Origin: UBA3495 sp964629875
Lineage (GTDB): Bacteria > Chloroflexota > Dehalococcoidia > Lucifugimonadales > UBA3495
Direction of reading: 5' to 3'
Assembly: GCA_964629875.1 (NCBI GenBank)
Contig: CAZVRK010000022.1
Coordinates: forward strand, 1 to 29,158
DNA length: 29,158 nt
Shown: positions 14,991 through 22,268 of the stretch, piece by piece
How positions within the stretch are numbered: the first letter of the stretch is position 1
Layout: each line of letters begins with the position of its first letter
Notes under the pieces: model-generated
What the model was told of the DNA's origin: nothing
The model's input: the letters and a program-made list of their open reading frames with translations, nothing else
Databases searched by the model: none
Position numbers and translations under genes: made by a program

Positions 14991-15943
14991 AATATGGGTT
15001 TACGGTTCCGAGTAGAGGTCCTTTAGCTACTCCTGAAAGCATCGTTACTATTGCTAAAAAAGGTGAAGAATTAGGGTTTGATTCTATATCACTTGGAGAC
15101 CATATATTAGTTCCTAGAACTATAGAATCTAGCTATCCTTACACCGATAGTGGTGAATATCCTGGTAGTACCACTGGGTCTTCGCTGGAGCAACTGAGCG
15201 TTTTGTCTTATCTTGCAGGGCAGACCAGCAAAATCCGTCTTTCTACCAGCGTAATGGTAGTGCCCCATAGGAATCCGATTGTCGCTGCCAAGTCTCTGGC
15301 AACTATAGATGTATTGTCTAAAGGACGACTTGTTGTAGGAGTTGGGACGGGGTGGATGCGGGAAGAATTTGAAGCGTTGGGAGTAGAGCCATTTGAAGAT
15401 AGGGGTGCAGTTACAGATGACTATATCCAAGCTATGAAAGAGTTGTGGACTAGTTCATCACCGTCTTATAACGGAAAATACTGCTCTTTCAAGGAGATTA
15501 GCTTTTTACCTAAGCCGGTTCAAAAACCACATCCTCCACTATGGGTAGGTGGGGAGAGTAAAAGAGCTATTCGGCGTGCGGCAAGATTTTGTGACGGTTG
15601 GTGTCCCATTGATGTGAATCCCCGGTTTCCGATGGACTCTCCAGAAAGGTTGTCTAGAGCCATGGGGCAGTTGCGCGACTGCGCTGAGGAAGCGAACCGT
15701 TTCGTGGATGACATTGAAGTTATATATCGAACTCATAGATTGGAGCTCTCGGGAACGGTTAATAATTCGTCGGATCGAGGACAATTTGTTGGCAATTCTA
15801 ATCAAATAGCTGGAGACATTAATAAATATAGGGATATCGGCGTTAATAGTTTTATGGTCGATTTTGCTAGGGCGAGCCCTAGTCTTGAGGATATGCTAGG
15901 TAAAATGGAAGACTTCGCTCTAGAAGTCTGGCCCAAAGTTTAA
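14987..15943 (+). CDS. Luciferase-like monooxygenase, F420-type subgroup
   Basis: This 318-residue TIM-barrel flavoprotein resembles the TIGR03619 group of probable F420-dependent enzymes. Landmarks are the N-terminal KYGFTVPSRGPLATPESIV, FDSISLGDHI, RLSTSVMVVPHRNP, the flavin turn GRLVVGVGTGW (113-123) and KPVQKPHPPLWVGG (176-189). Its ATG overlaps the stop of the preceding GH88/105-like gene, so the two are translated together and may act on the same compound. The cofactor (F420 or FMN) cannot be settled from this window, as no F420 biosynthesis genes are present. It is clearly distinct from the LLM protein at 8275-9210, sharing mainly family motifs. Confidence 0.92.
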   Translation: MKYGFTVPSRGPLATPESIVTIAKKGEELGFDSISLGDHILVPRTIESSYPYTDSGEYPGSTTGSSLEQLSVLSYLAGQTSKIRLSTSVMVVPHRNPIVAAKSLATIDVLSKGRLVVGVGTGWMREEFEALGVEPFEDRGAVTDDYIQAMKELWTSSSPSYNGKYCSFKEISFLPKPVQKPHPPLWVGGESKRAIRRAARFCDGWCPIDVNPRFPMDSPERLSRAMGQLRDCAEEANRFVDDIEVIYRTHRLELSGTVNNSSDRGQFVGNSNQIAGDINKYRDIGVNSFMVDFARASPSLEDMLGKMEDFALEVWPKV

Positions 15944-15944
15944 T

Positions 15945-16778
15945 CTATGCGGATAGGAGGTCGCGTAACTTCCAAACAAGTTTAGTTATCGAGCTAGCTT
16001 CAGATCCGGATATTCCTGAGTCTAGGTAAATCTCCAAATCGTCAAGAGAGTCTCGGTAGTTCCCCAATTGAAAATTGACTATTCCTCGGTCGCGCCGTTC
16101 AGTGACAGCTTCTGGGTTTACTTCCAATAATAGGTTCATGATTATTTGTGCTTCACCGTACGAACTCTCTCTCAAATAGATTGACTTAAGATTACGTAAC
16201 ATTCTGGCTAGAAACTCATGATTTGAGAGCGGAGTTAGATAACTGTCATTCCATGGAAGTTTTCCATGTGTTATCGAGTTTACTCGCTCGAGGCATTCCG
16301 ATTGAGAGAGTAGAATCCCGCCGTGGAAAGGATCGATAAATACGTCTCTTATGTCTGGGTGCTGTATCACTAAATGTCCTGGCATACCTATGCTAACCAG
16401 ATCAACTGATAGACGTTTGGAGACCTCCATGAATAATAGGGACAAAGTTATTGGTATACCTAATCTGGTGGTTAATACTTCATTCAAATAACTGTTTTTT
16501 GGATTGTAATAATCCTGGTCATTTCCGCGAAACTCAATCTCCTCAAATAAATAAGTGCTAATTGCGTTTATCCTCTGGAGAGAGTCACTATGTTGTGGTA
16601 TGCGTGTTTCGGCAACAGATGCCAATGAATCTAAGAGCCCCAGTTCCCGTTCTATATTTAAATCGGGATATTTATGGGTGGCTATGATTAATGCAGCATG
16701 TCCCAAGTCAATCTGATTGTCGGGTAGTAATACCGATTGTCGAAAGGCTGTTAAGGTGTTGCTGAATTCGGAAGTCAC
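15945..16778 (-). CDS. SirB1-family protein (transglutaminase-like core with TPR tail)
   Basis: This 277-residue protein starts at GTG. The core matches the SirB1/YchA transglutaminase-like family: NDQDYYNPKNSYLNEVLTTR and LGIPITLSLLFMEVSKRL, then VSIGMPGHLVIQ and VFIDPFHGGILLS. The usual Cys nucleophile of true transglutaminases is not at the equivalent position (IPITLS), as in most SirB1 relatives. Residues about 210-265 form a TPR-like pair of helices (IIMNLLLEVNPEAVTERRDRGIVNFQLGNY). The role of the family is poorly known. It is the second gene after the small zinc-ribbon-like gene, eleven bases downstream. Its stop is one base from the end of the convergent monooxygenase gene. Confidence 0.87.
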   Translation of the reverse strand: MTSEFSNTLTAFRQSVLLPDNQIDLGHAALIIATHKYPDLNIERELGLLDSLASVAETRIPQHSDSLQRINAISTYLFEEIEFRGNDQDYYNPKNSYLNEVLTTRLGIPITLSLLFMEVSKRLSVDLVSIGMPGHLVIQHPDIRDVFIDPFHGGILLSQSECLERVNSITHGKLPWNDSYLTPLSNHEFLARMLRNLKSIYLRESSYGEAQIIMNLLLEVNPEAVTERRDRGIVNFQLGNYRDSLDDLEIYLDSGISGSEASSITKLVWKLRDLLSA

Positions 16779-16789
16779 AGTAGTGTACG

Positions 16790-17011
16790 CTACTCTACCG
16801 CTCTTACGGGAGGATAACTGTCTTGTTCAACTTTGATCGAGTCTTGTCGTCCAGAAATATCGCGAATTTCATTGGTGTCTTTGTTGCAGGTAGGACACCA
16901 AGTGAGGTCATCAGTAATCAGACGCATATTATCTTTTTTGACACTGATCGTTTCAATCTCTGTATTACATTCCTTGCAGGACCTAGTGACGTTCACTTCA
17001 TTAATAGGCAT
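16790..17011 (-). CDS. Small zinc-ribbon-like protein
   Basis: This 73-residue protein has two CxxC pairs, Cys12/Cys15 (SCKEC) and Cys39/Cys42 (WCPTC), spaced as in a zinc ribbon. The remainder is polar and ends in a flexible tail. The open frame, ATG start, paired cysteines and 11-base spacing to the SirB1-family gene support a real gene. I do not recognise a named family. A nucleic-acid-binding or metal-binding accessory role is possible but unproven. Confidence 0.65.
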   Translation of the reverse strand: MPINEVNVTRSCKECNTEIETISVKKDNMRLITDDLTWCPTCNKDTNEIRDISGRQDSIKVEQDSYPPVRAVE

Positions 17012-17099
17012 TGAGAGATGCTTCCTAAATTTATTGGTACGGAATCAGACACAATTTCCTTAGTTCCATTCTGAGTGTATTCGGGTGATTAGAGAGTGT

Positions 17100-17126
17100 C
17101 AATAAGTTCTATTTCGGAACTTATTG
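17100..17126. promoter_or_regulatory. Perfect inverted repeat in the divergent intergenic region
   Basis: CAATAAGTTC (17100-17109) and GAACTTATTG (17117-17126) are exact reverse complements separated by seven bases. It lies between the minus-strand zinc-ribbon gene and the plus-strand VOC gene, upstream of the likely VOC promoter. There is no T-tract, so it looks more like an operator or RNA hairpin than a terminator. Confidence 0.5.
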
Positions 17127-17180
17127 TATAGATAGAGTAGTTTTACGATCAACTGTTTGTAGAGCCAGTTGTAATCAATA

Positions 17181-17209
17181 TTGGCAAGACTGTGTCGTAG
17201 GGGTATAGT
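17181..17209 (+). promoter_or_regulatory. Promoter for VOC-family gene
   Basis: TTGGCA (17181-17186) and TATAGT (17204-17209) are separated by exactly 17 bases, 47 bases before the ATG at 17256. Its position also excludes the TTG at 17181 as the translation start. Confidence 0.65.
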
Positions 17210-17255
17210 ACCTTTAATCCTTAGTAAACAAAAACTGGTATATAGGAGGTCTTTC

Positions 17256-17705
17256 ATGGCTAAACCGAAGAGAGTTGGACATCTCGTGCTGAATGTAAAA
17301 AATCTGGACGAATCTACTAAGTTTTACTCAGAGGTACTCGGATTCGAAATAGCATTACAGAGGCCAACTGGTACTTTTCTGACCTGTGGGAAAATTCACC
17401 ATGATCTGGCATTGTTCCAGGCTCCAGAAGGTGCGATGCCTGTTACGGAGGGTCAATTAGGATTGAATCATTTTGCGGTTCAGGTTGAGGATATCAATGA
17501 CTTGAAAGAAGTCTATGATGAGTTGAAAGATTCCGGAGCATCTATGGACAGAAACACAGATCATGGGATGACTTCAAGTATTTATTTCTTCGATCCAGAC
17601 GGAAATAAAATCGAATTTTTCTGCAATAATACTGATACTGCTTCTGAAGGTTTGGACTTGATGCGTTCTCCAGAAAGAATTAATAAAGAGTTGGTTCTGG
17701 ACTAG
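17256..17705 (+). CDS. VOC-family protein (glyoxalase / extradiol dioxygenase-like)
   Basis: The protein has 149 residues from the ATG at 17256, which follows AGGAGG by six bases. It contains a pair of beta-alpha-beta-beta-beta modules of the vicinal oxygen chelate fold. Probable metal ligands are His9 (VGHLVLNV), His72 (LNHFAVQV) and Glu120 (GNKIEFF), the usual His-His-Glu set of a metal-dependent dioxygenase or glyoxalase. HHDLALFQAP and SIYFFDPDGNKIEFF are typical of short extradiol-dioxygenase-like members. It is a single-gene unit bounded by its own promoter and a strong bidirectional terminator. Ring cleavage, isomerisation or glyoxal detoxification are possible; the substrate is unknown. 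Confidence 0.9.
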   Translation: MAKPKRVGHLVLNVKNLDESTKFYSEVLGFEIALQRPTGTFLTCGKIHHDLALFQAPEGAMPVTEGQLGLNHFAVQVEDINDLKEVYDELKDSGASMDRNTDHGMTSSIYFFDPDGNKIEFFCNNTDTASEGLDLMRSPERINKELVLD

Positions 17706-17722
17706 TACCAGTTTAAGCTTCT

Positions 17723-17765
17723 AAAAATAGAAATGGCCTGACTATGTCAGGCCATTTCTATTTTT
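17723..17765. terminator. Bidirectional terminator between convergent VOC and dienelactone hydrolase genes
   Basis: A perfect 20-base stem (17723-17742 with 17746-17765) has only three loop bases (TAT). AAAAA starts the left arm and TTTTT ends the right arm, so a T-tract follows the GC core (GGCCTGAC) in either direction. It serves both converging transcripts. Confidence 0.92.
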
Positions 17766-17779
17766 ACCGATAAACTTTT

Positions 17780-18523
17780 TTACTTTAAGTGGCGACCATA
17801 GAAATCTAGGACCTTTTCCCAGCCTTCTACGGCAGCGTGTTGCCTATAACTAGGGCGGTCAACGGCGAAGAATCCGTGCCCTGCTCCGTCCCAGCGGTGA
17901 AACTCATAATTCTTATTATATTTCTTGAGTTCTTCTTCAGTTTTGTCGACATCTTCAGGAGATGGCCTGGCGTCTTCATTTCCGAATAAACCAAGGATTG
18001 GACAAGCTAAATCTTTCGTGTATTCGATAGGAGCCACTGGCTGCCTCTCAGTGATTTCCTCTGGCGGGCAAATTACGCCACCACCCCAACAATCTACAGC
18101 TGCATCAATTCCTGATACGGTGCAAGCGGCCAGATACACTTGACGTCCGCCGGAGCAGAACCCGATAATGCCGACTTTGCCATTATGGTAAGGTAGAGAC
18201 CTCATGTAGGAGATAGCTCCTTCTACATCGCCCATAGTCCTGGCATCAGGCATTCCACCGGCTTCTCGCACACTATTGCTATTGTCGACGGAATTTCCTT
18301 TCCCTTCCCTGAAATGCAGGTTTGGTGATATGCATGCATAGCCATTGTATGCAAGCTTCCTAGCCATTTCTTTTGATGCTTCGTCCCAACCTGGCATGTG
18401 GTGGAACAAGACTACCCCTGGATGTGGTCCCGCGCCTAATGGTCGTGCCAAGTAAGCATCAATTTGGTCACCTTCGTGACCATTAATATTGACTGTTTCT
18501 GCTATTAATCCCTCGTATGGCAT
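17780..18523 (-). CDS. Dienelactone hydrolase family protein
   Basis: This 247-residue alpha/beta hydrolase starts at ATG after a strong AGGAGG. The catalytic triad is visible: Cys123 in GFCSGGR, Asp184 in GNEDARP and His216 in GAGHGFF. This is the Cys-Asp-His set of carboxymethylenebutenolidase. FHHMPGWDEASKEMARKLAYNGY and CISPNLHFREG are also family-typical. True dienelactone hydrolases open the lactone formed in chlorocatechol breakdown, but relatives hydrolyse many esters and lactones. It lies downstream of the amidohydrolase gene on the same strand. The 108-base gap contains its own probable promoter. No signal peptide is seen. Confidence 0.92.
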   Translation of the reverse strand: MPYEGLIAETVNINGHEGDQIDAYLARPLGAGPHPGVVLFHHMPGWDEASKEMARKLAYNGYACISPNLHFREGKGNSVDNSNSVREAGGMPDARTMGDVEGAISYMRSLPYHNGKVGIIGFCSGGRQVYLAACTVSGIDAAVDCWGGGVICPPEEITERQPVAPIEYTKDLACPILGLFGNEDARPSPEDVDKTEEELKKYNKNYEFHRWDGAGHGFFAVDRPSYRQHAAVEGWEKVLDFYGRHLK

Positions 18524-18580
18524 GTCTACCTCCTGTATTCTATTGGCTATTAATTGTGCGTGGATATGCTTAGCGATTGC

Positions 18581-18609
18581 AGATTACTACTGGTGGGAGT
18601 ACGTGTCAA
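18581..18609 (-). promoter_or_regulatory. Possible promoter for dienelactone hydrolase gene
   Basis: On the minus strand a perfect TTGACA (18604-18609) is followed after 17 bases by TAATCT (18581-18586). The -10 is weak. It is located about 58 bases before the ATG. Confidence 0.45.
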
Positions 18610-18631
18610 ATACAGATCATAATCCATATAA

Positions 18632-20233
18632 TTATTTTTCATAAACCGTATTACCTCCGACAATAGTTCGCTCTATGGAAATGTCTTTTATGGCATACGG
18701 ATCAACGGCTGTAGGATCGTCTGACAAAATCACCAAATCAGCTAGCTTGCCCTGTGTTATAGATCCTTTGATATTCTCTTCAAACGAGGCGTAGGCACCA
18801 TTCAGAGTATAAATCCTCAGCGCATCCTCGACTGTAATCTTTTGTTCAACTCCCCACGCCTTTCCGCTACTGTCGGTTCTTGTTACGCAACTTTGTATCC
18901 CGAGCAGAGGTTCAAATGGACCGGGAGGATAGTCAGTGGCACCTGTGGAGGTTATTCCATAATCTAGAAATGACTTTTGAGCAAACATCCATTTGAGTCT
19001 TTCTTCTCCAAAGAAGGGCATTTTTTCGCCATGGTGATATACATAAGTGCAGAAAGGTGTGGCAATAGTTTTGGATTCTTGCATTTTACGCAGAATGTCT
19101 GGGTTAACAAGAGAGCAATGCTCTATCCTATGACGTGTATCGTTACGAGGATTCAGCTTTTGGGCTTTTATGTACGCGTCTAGGACCATGTCTATAGTTA
19201 GATCTCCGTTAGCGTGAACACAGACCTGGAAACCTGCATTATGCATGTTAATCACGTTAGTTTCGATTTCTTCTTGTGACATTGCGAGAATTCCGTGGTC
19301 GCAGTCACTTCCGATGTAAGGCTCTGACATGTAGGCAGTTCGAGCAGCTATAGCGCCATCAGCGATCATTTTTATACCGCCAATTCTTAAAAACTCATTT
19401 CCAAACCCTGTTTTTATCCCAGCATTTTTAAGAGCTTCAAAATGAGGGTGGTACATCAATGCGTATACTCGTAGGGTTAATTCGCCGTTGTCTAATCCGT
19501 TTTGGTAAGCATCAAATTCTGTCTGAATAACACGCGCGTCGTGTACGCTGGTTAAACCGACTTGATTCAGCATTTTACAAATAGTGGTCAATCCACGCTG
19601 TCTTATCGCAGAAGTTTCTGGAGGTATAAGCCCAAAACGTATTGGCTCAATTGCTCTTTCATATACCACACCATTCAGACTGCCAGTATCAGGGTCTCGT
19701 CCTAACCGCCCGCCAGGCGGATCAGGGGTATTATCGTTAAAATGGGCAGCGGCTAAAGCGGCGCTATTAAGATAGTAAATATGACCGGCTCTGTGTGAGA
19801 CCATTATTGGATAGCTCGTAGTAACCGCATCCAAATCTGACCTAAATAAGAATCTTTTTTCTTGTGTTTTTGTATCATCAAATTTAAATCCCTGAATCCA
19901 GCCTCCAGGTAAAGTCTCTTTAATCCGATCTTTTAGGGCCTTTTGAATTAGCGGTATGCTAGGCAAATCGCAATCTGCGGCCATTACATGTCTTATACCG
20001 CTATTTAGCACGTGTATATGGGCATCTATGAATCCAGGTAAAACAGTCTTTCCAGAGATATCCAGAACTTCCGTATCAGGACCTATCAGAGAATTACATA
20101 ATGTATCGTTGCCTATAGCTATAAACTTGTCTCCTGATATGGCTAATGAGTTAGCTTTGGGTATGCGGGGGTCTATAGTAATTATGTTCGCGTTTTTTAT
20201 GACGGTTTGCGCATGTATACCATATTGTGTCAT
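18632..20233 (-). CDS. Amidohydrolase of the YtcJ/NfdA type
   Basis: This 533-residue metal-dependent hydrolase opens with TVIKNANIITIDPRIPKANSLAISGDKFIAIG-type strands, followed by GKTVLPGFIDAHIHVLNSG, where His72 and His74 are metal ligands. Later ligands fit VCVHANGDLTID and HRIEHCSLVNPD. The final active-site Asp is in TGATDYPPGPFEPL. The C-terminus (GSITQGKLADLVILSDDP) closes the small beta-sandwich. The YtcJ-like group includes N-substituted formamide deformylase, and members cleave amides, formamides or cyclic imides. Length and motifs are complete. It is transcribed divergently from the Asp-box protein. A near-consensus promoter lies almost on top of the ATG. Confidence 0.92.
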   Translation of the reverse strand: MTQYGIHAQTVIKNANIITIDPRIPKANSLAISGDKFIAIGNDTLCNSLIGPDTEVLDISGKTVLPGFIDAHIHVLNSGIRHVMAADCDLPSIPLIQKALKDRIKETLPGGWIQGFKFDDTKTQEKRFLFRSDLDAVTTSYPIMVSHRAGHIYYLNSAALAAAHFNDNTPDPPGGRLGRDPDTGSLNGVVYERAIEPIRFGLIPPETSAIRQRGLTTICKMLNQVGLTSVHDARVIQTEFDAYQNGLDNGELTLRVYALMYHPHFEALKNAGIKTGFGNEFLRIGGIKMIADGAIAARTAYMSEPYIGSDCDHGILAMSQEEIETNVINMHNAGFQVCVHANGDLTIDMVLDAYIKAQKLNPRNDTRHRIEHCSLVNPDILRKMQESKTIATPFCTYVYHHGEKMPFFGEERLKWMFAQKSFLDYGITSTGATDYPPGPFEPLLGIQSCVTRTDSSGKAWGVEQKITVEDALRIYTLNGAYASFEENIKGSITQGKLADLVILSDDPTAVDPYAIKDISIERTIVGGNTVYEK

Positions 20234-20242
20234 TGCGGCCTC

Positions 20243-20270
20243 GATATAGATTGGATTTTCGCCTTGTCAA
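20243..20270 (-). promoter_or_regulatory. Probable promoter for amidohydrolase gene, giving a near-leaderless transcript
   Basis: On the minus strand a perfect TTGACA (20265-20270) is 16 bases from TATATC (20243-20248). Transcription would begin about three bases before the ATG at 20233. A TATAAT at 20276-20281 on the same strand is an alternative -10 but lacks a good -35. Confidence 0.5.
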
Positions 20271-20280
20271 GAAGTATTAT
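20251..20280 (+). promoter_or_regulatory. Possible promoter for Asp-box protein gene
   Basis: TTGGAT (20251-20256) and TATTAT (20275-20280) are 18 bases apart. The site physically overlaps the divergent amidohydrolase promoter, so the two units may exclude each other or share control. Confidence 0.45.
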
Positions 20281-20334
20281 ACCGTCAGATTCGGGATCAA
20301 ATGACCTGAATACATAATAATAAAGGAGGGAACC

Positions 20335-21318
20335 ATGGCTAAAGACTACACAATATTCGTTGGCTGTGTCGGGGGAGGTCTCTCTTATAGTCCCGATGGC
20401 GGTGATACTTGGGAGCGAGTCCGCACTCCATTGCCATCAGAGTGCAACGTACGCGCATTAACGGTATATCCCGATGATCCTCATAGGATTTTGGTAGGTT
20501 CTGATGTTGGGGTGTTCCGAAGCAATGACAATGGTTCTAATTGGGAACATATTGAATCCCCTATGGACAATATTCAAGTTTGGTCTCTTGCGGTAGATCC
20601 TCAGGACCCAGACACGATTTTTGTTGGGACTCGCCCTGACGCATTTCGTTCTAAAGATGGTGGTACTACCTGGGAATCGCTCTCGCTGGGAGTAAATAAT
20701 CCCTGTCCTGTCGGTGTGCCTAGAACAACCAATGTGATTGTTGATCCTAGAGATAGTAGGACTATATGGGCGGGCATTGAAGTGGACGGGGTTTACAAGA
20801 GTTTAGATGGGGGGGATAGCTGGGTTCATTTGCCTGATCTAGGTCCGGATCAATTTCATGGCGATATTCATGGTATGACTATTCGTAGCGGGACTAAATC
20901 ATCCGTCCATGTAACGAGCCCTTTTGGTATTGCGATAAGTAATGATGAGGGCGAAAGCTGGGATTACCACGAATTTCCAAAATTTCATGAAGGAGATTCT
21001 AGGTCATATTGTCGAGGGCATATCATGAAGGCTGATGATCCTGATACAATTTTTGTTGGTAACGGTGATTTCATACCTGGTGTTACAGGGGCAATAAGGC
21101 GGACTCGGGACGCAGGTAAGTCTTGGGATGTTGTGGATCTTCCTGTGGAACCAAACTCTGTAATATATTGGTTGGCTACGCATAATAAAAAACCAAATGT
21201 AATAGTCGCGGCCAGCTTGTATGGCTATCTGTACACTAGTGATGATGGCGGAGAATCTTGGTCTAAACTTAAGAAAGAGTTTGGCGAAATTAGGACTGTA
21301 GCGGTGAGCCCCAATTAA
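20335..21318 (+). CDS. Asp-box (BNR repeat) beta-propeller protein
   Basis: This 327-residue protein starts at ATG after a strong AAAGGAGGG. It is built of repeated blades, each carrying an Asp-box (S-x-D-x-G-x-x-W). Seven are visible: SPDGGDTW, SNDNGSNW, SKDGGTTW, SLDGGDSW, SNDEGESW, TRDAGKSW and a last TSDDGGESW. Between them are short strands such as ILVGSDVGVFRS, IFVGTRPDAFRS and IFVGNGDF. This is the sialidase/sortilin/YCF48-like propeller design. Sialidase catalytic residues (Arg triad, FRIP) are not seen, so enzyme activity is not supported. There is no signal peptide, which is unusual because such propellers are often secreted. A strong terminator follows. Function unknown; it could be a binding scaffold. 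Confidence 0.9.
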   Translation: MAKDYTIFVGCVGGGLSYSPDGGDTWERVRTPLPSECNVRALTVYPDDPHRILVGSDVGVFRSNDNGSNWEHIESPMDNIQVWSLAVDPQDPDTIFVGTRPDAFRSKDGGTTWESLSLGVNNPCPVGVPRTTNVIVDPRDSRTIWAGIEVDGVYKSLDGGDSWVHLPDLGPDQFHGDIHGMTIRSGTKSSVHVTSPFGIAISNDEGESWDYHEFPKFHEGDSRSYCRGHIMKADDPDTIFVGNGDFIPGVTGAIRRTRDAGKSWDVVDLPVEPNSVIYWLATHNKKPNVIVAASLYGYLYTSDDGGESWSKLKKEFGEIRTVAVSPN

Positions 21319-21348
21319 ATTAGCCAAATAATTCCACTCAGATATATG

Positions 21349-21394
21349 AAAGGTCCCATCATTATGCTTACCGATTCGTTGATGGGACCTTTTT
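21349..21394 (+). terminator. Rho-independent terminator after Asp-box gene
   Basis: AAAGGTCCCATCA (21349-21361) pairs perfectly with TGATGGGACCTTT (21380-21392) across an 18-base loop. TT continues the T-run to five. It lies 31 bases after the stop. Confidence 0.85.
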
Positions 21395-21421
21395 GATAGA
21401 AAGGAATTATTACTGAACTAT

Positions 21422-22171
21422 ATGATTTCTATTTCCGGTATATTTTCTGCTCCTATAAAGTCGTTTGCGCTTATACCACACGATGAAGTTTATGTCGGGT
21501 ACAAAGGTATAACGTCTGATAGGAGATTTTATGTTGTTGACTCGGATGGCAAGTTACTCACACAGCGTCATTGTAGTCGGTTAGCTCTGATCAAATGTGG
21601 ATTTTTAGAGTCTGAGAATGAATTATCTATTAGCTTTCCTGATGGAGCGCTTGTAAATGCGGAGCCTGTTTTAGGGCGTAAAGTCGGTACAAAGCTTTGG
21701 GGCCGGAGATTTAATGGACATATTGTTGATGGAGATTGGAATCATGCAATATCCGAGTTTTGTGGCTTTAACGTGAAACTTGTTAAGGCCGAATTTGAGG
21801 GAGATTGCTATGATGAATATCCCCTATCTATATTGGCTGAAGAATCTGTTCAATCAATAGAAACAATGGATCTCCAAAACATAGATATTAGAAGATTCCG
21901 GCCGTCTATTGTAATGAACGGCCTGGATCCATTTGAAGAGAATGATTGGATTGGGAGTTCGGTATGCATTGGTAATGATCTGGTAGTACAGATTGAAGGG
22001 AAAGATCCCAGGTGTTCAATAATCTCAAACAACCCGAATTCGGGTTCGCAAGATGTAGATATGATAAATCGTCTGAAAAGTGCAACTTCTGACATATATT
22101 TGGGAATTTACGGGTTAGTAGTAAAGCCCGGGCGTATCTCTCTAGGTGATCAAATAATGATAAATGTCTAG
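21422..22171 (+). CDS. MOSC-domain protein (molybdenum cofactor-binding type)
   Basis: This 249-residue protein has an N-terminal beta-barrel (ISISGIFSAPIKSFALI, GITSDRRFYVVDSDGKLLTQR) followed by a MOSC domain. The conserved Cys is Cys198 in KDPRCSII, equivalent to the Moco-binding Cys of YiiM/YcbX and mARC proteins. IRRFRPSIVMNGLDPFEENDWIGS is also typical. Such proteins reduce N-hydroxylated compounds or carry molybdenum cofactor. It is shorter than YcbX because the C-terminal ferredoxin domain is absent, so it would need a separate electron donor. The ATG is not preceded by an ideal ribosome-binding site (AAGGAA lies 18 bases away). It is bounded upstream by a terminator. Confidence 0.88.
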   Translation: MISISGIFSAPIKSFALIPHDEVYVGYKGITSDRRFYVVDSDGKLLTQRHCSRLALIKCGFLESENELSISFPDGALVNAEPVLGRKVGTKLWGRRFNGHIVDGDWNHAISEFCGFNVKLVKAEFEGDCYDEYPLSILAEESVQSIETMDLQNIDIRRFRPSIVMNGLDPFEENDWIGSSVCIGNDLVVQIEGKDPRCSIISNNPNSGSQDVDMINRLKSATSDIYLGIYGLVVKPGRISLGDQIMINV

Positions 22172-22268
22172 CTGATCGGTAATTAAATTGGGGTCTGACT
22201 TGATACTTTTTCGATATAAATGTTATTTTTATCTATCAGTTTAGGATACTTCTGGAGGGATAAGACTT

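Noticed and set aside
20335..21318. Sialidase assignment for the Asp-box protein.
   Set aside because: Asp-boxes are structural. The catalytic Arg triad and FRIP motif of sialidases are not visible.
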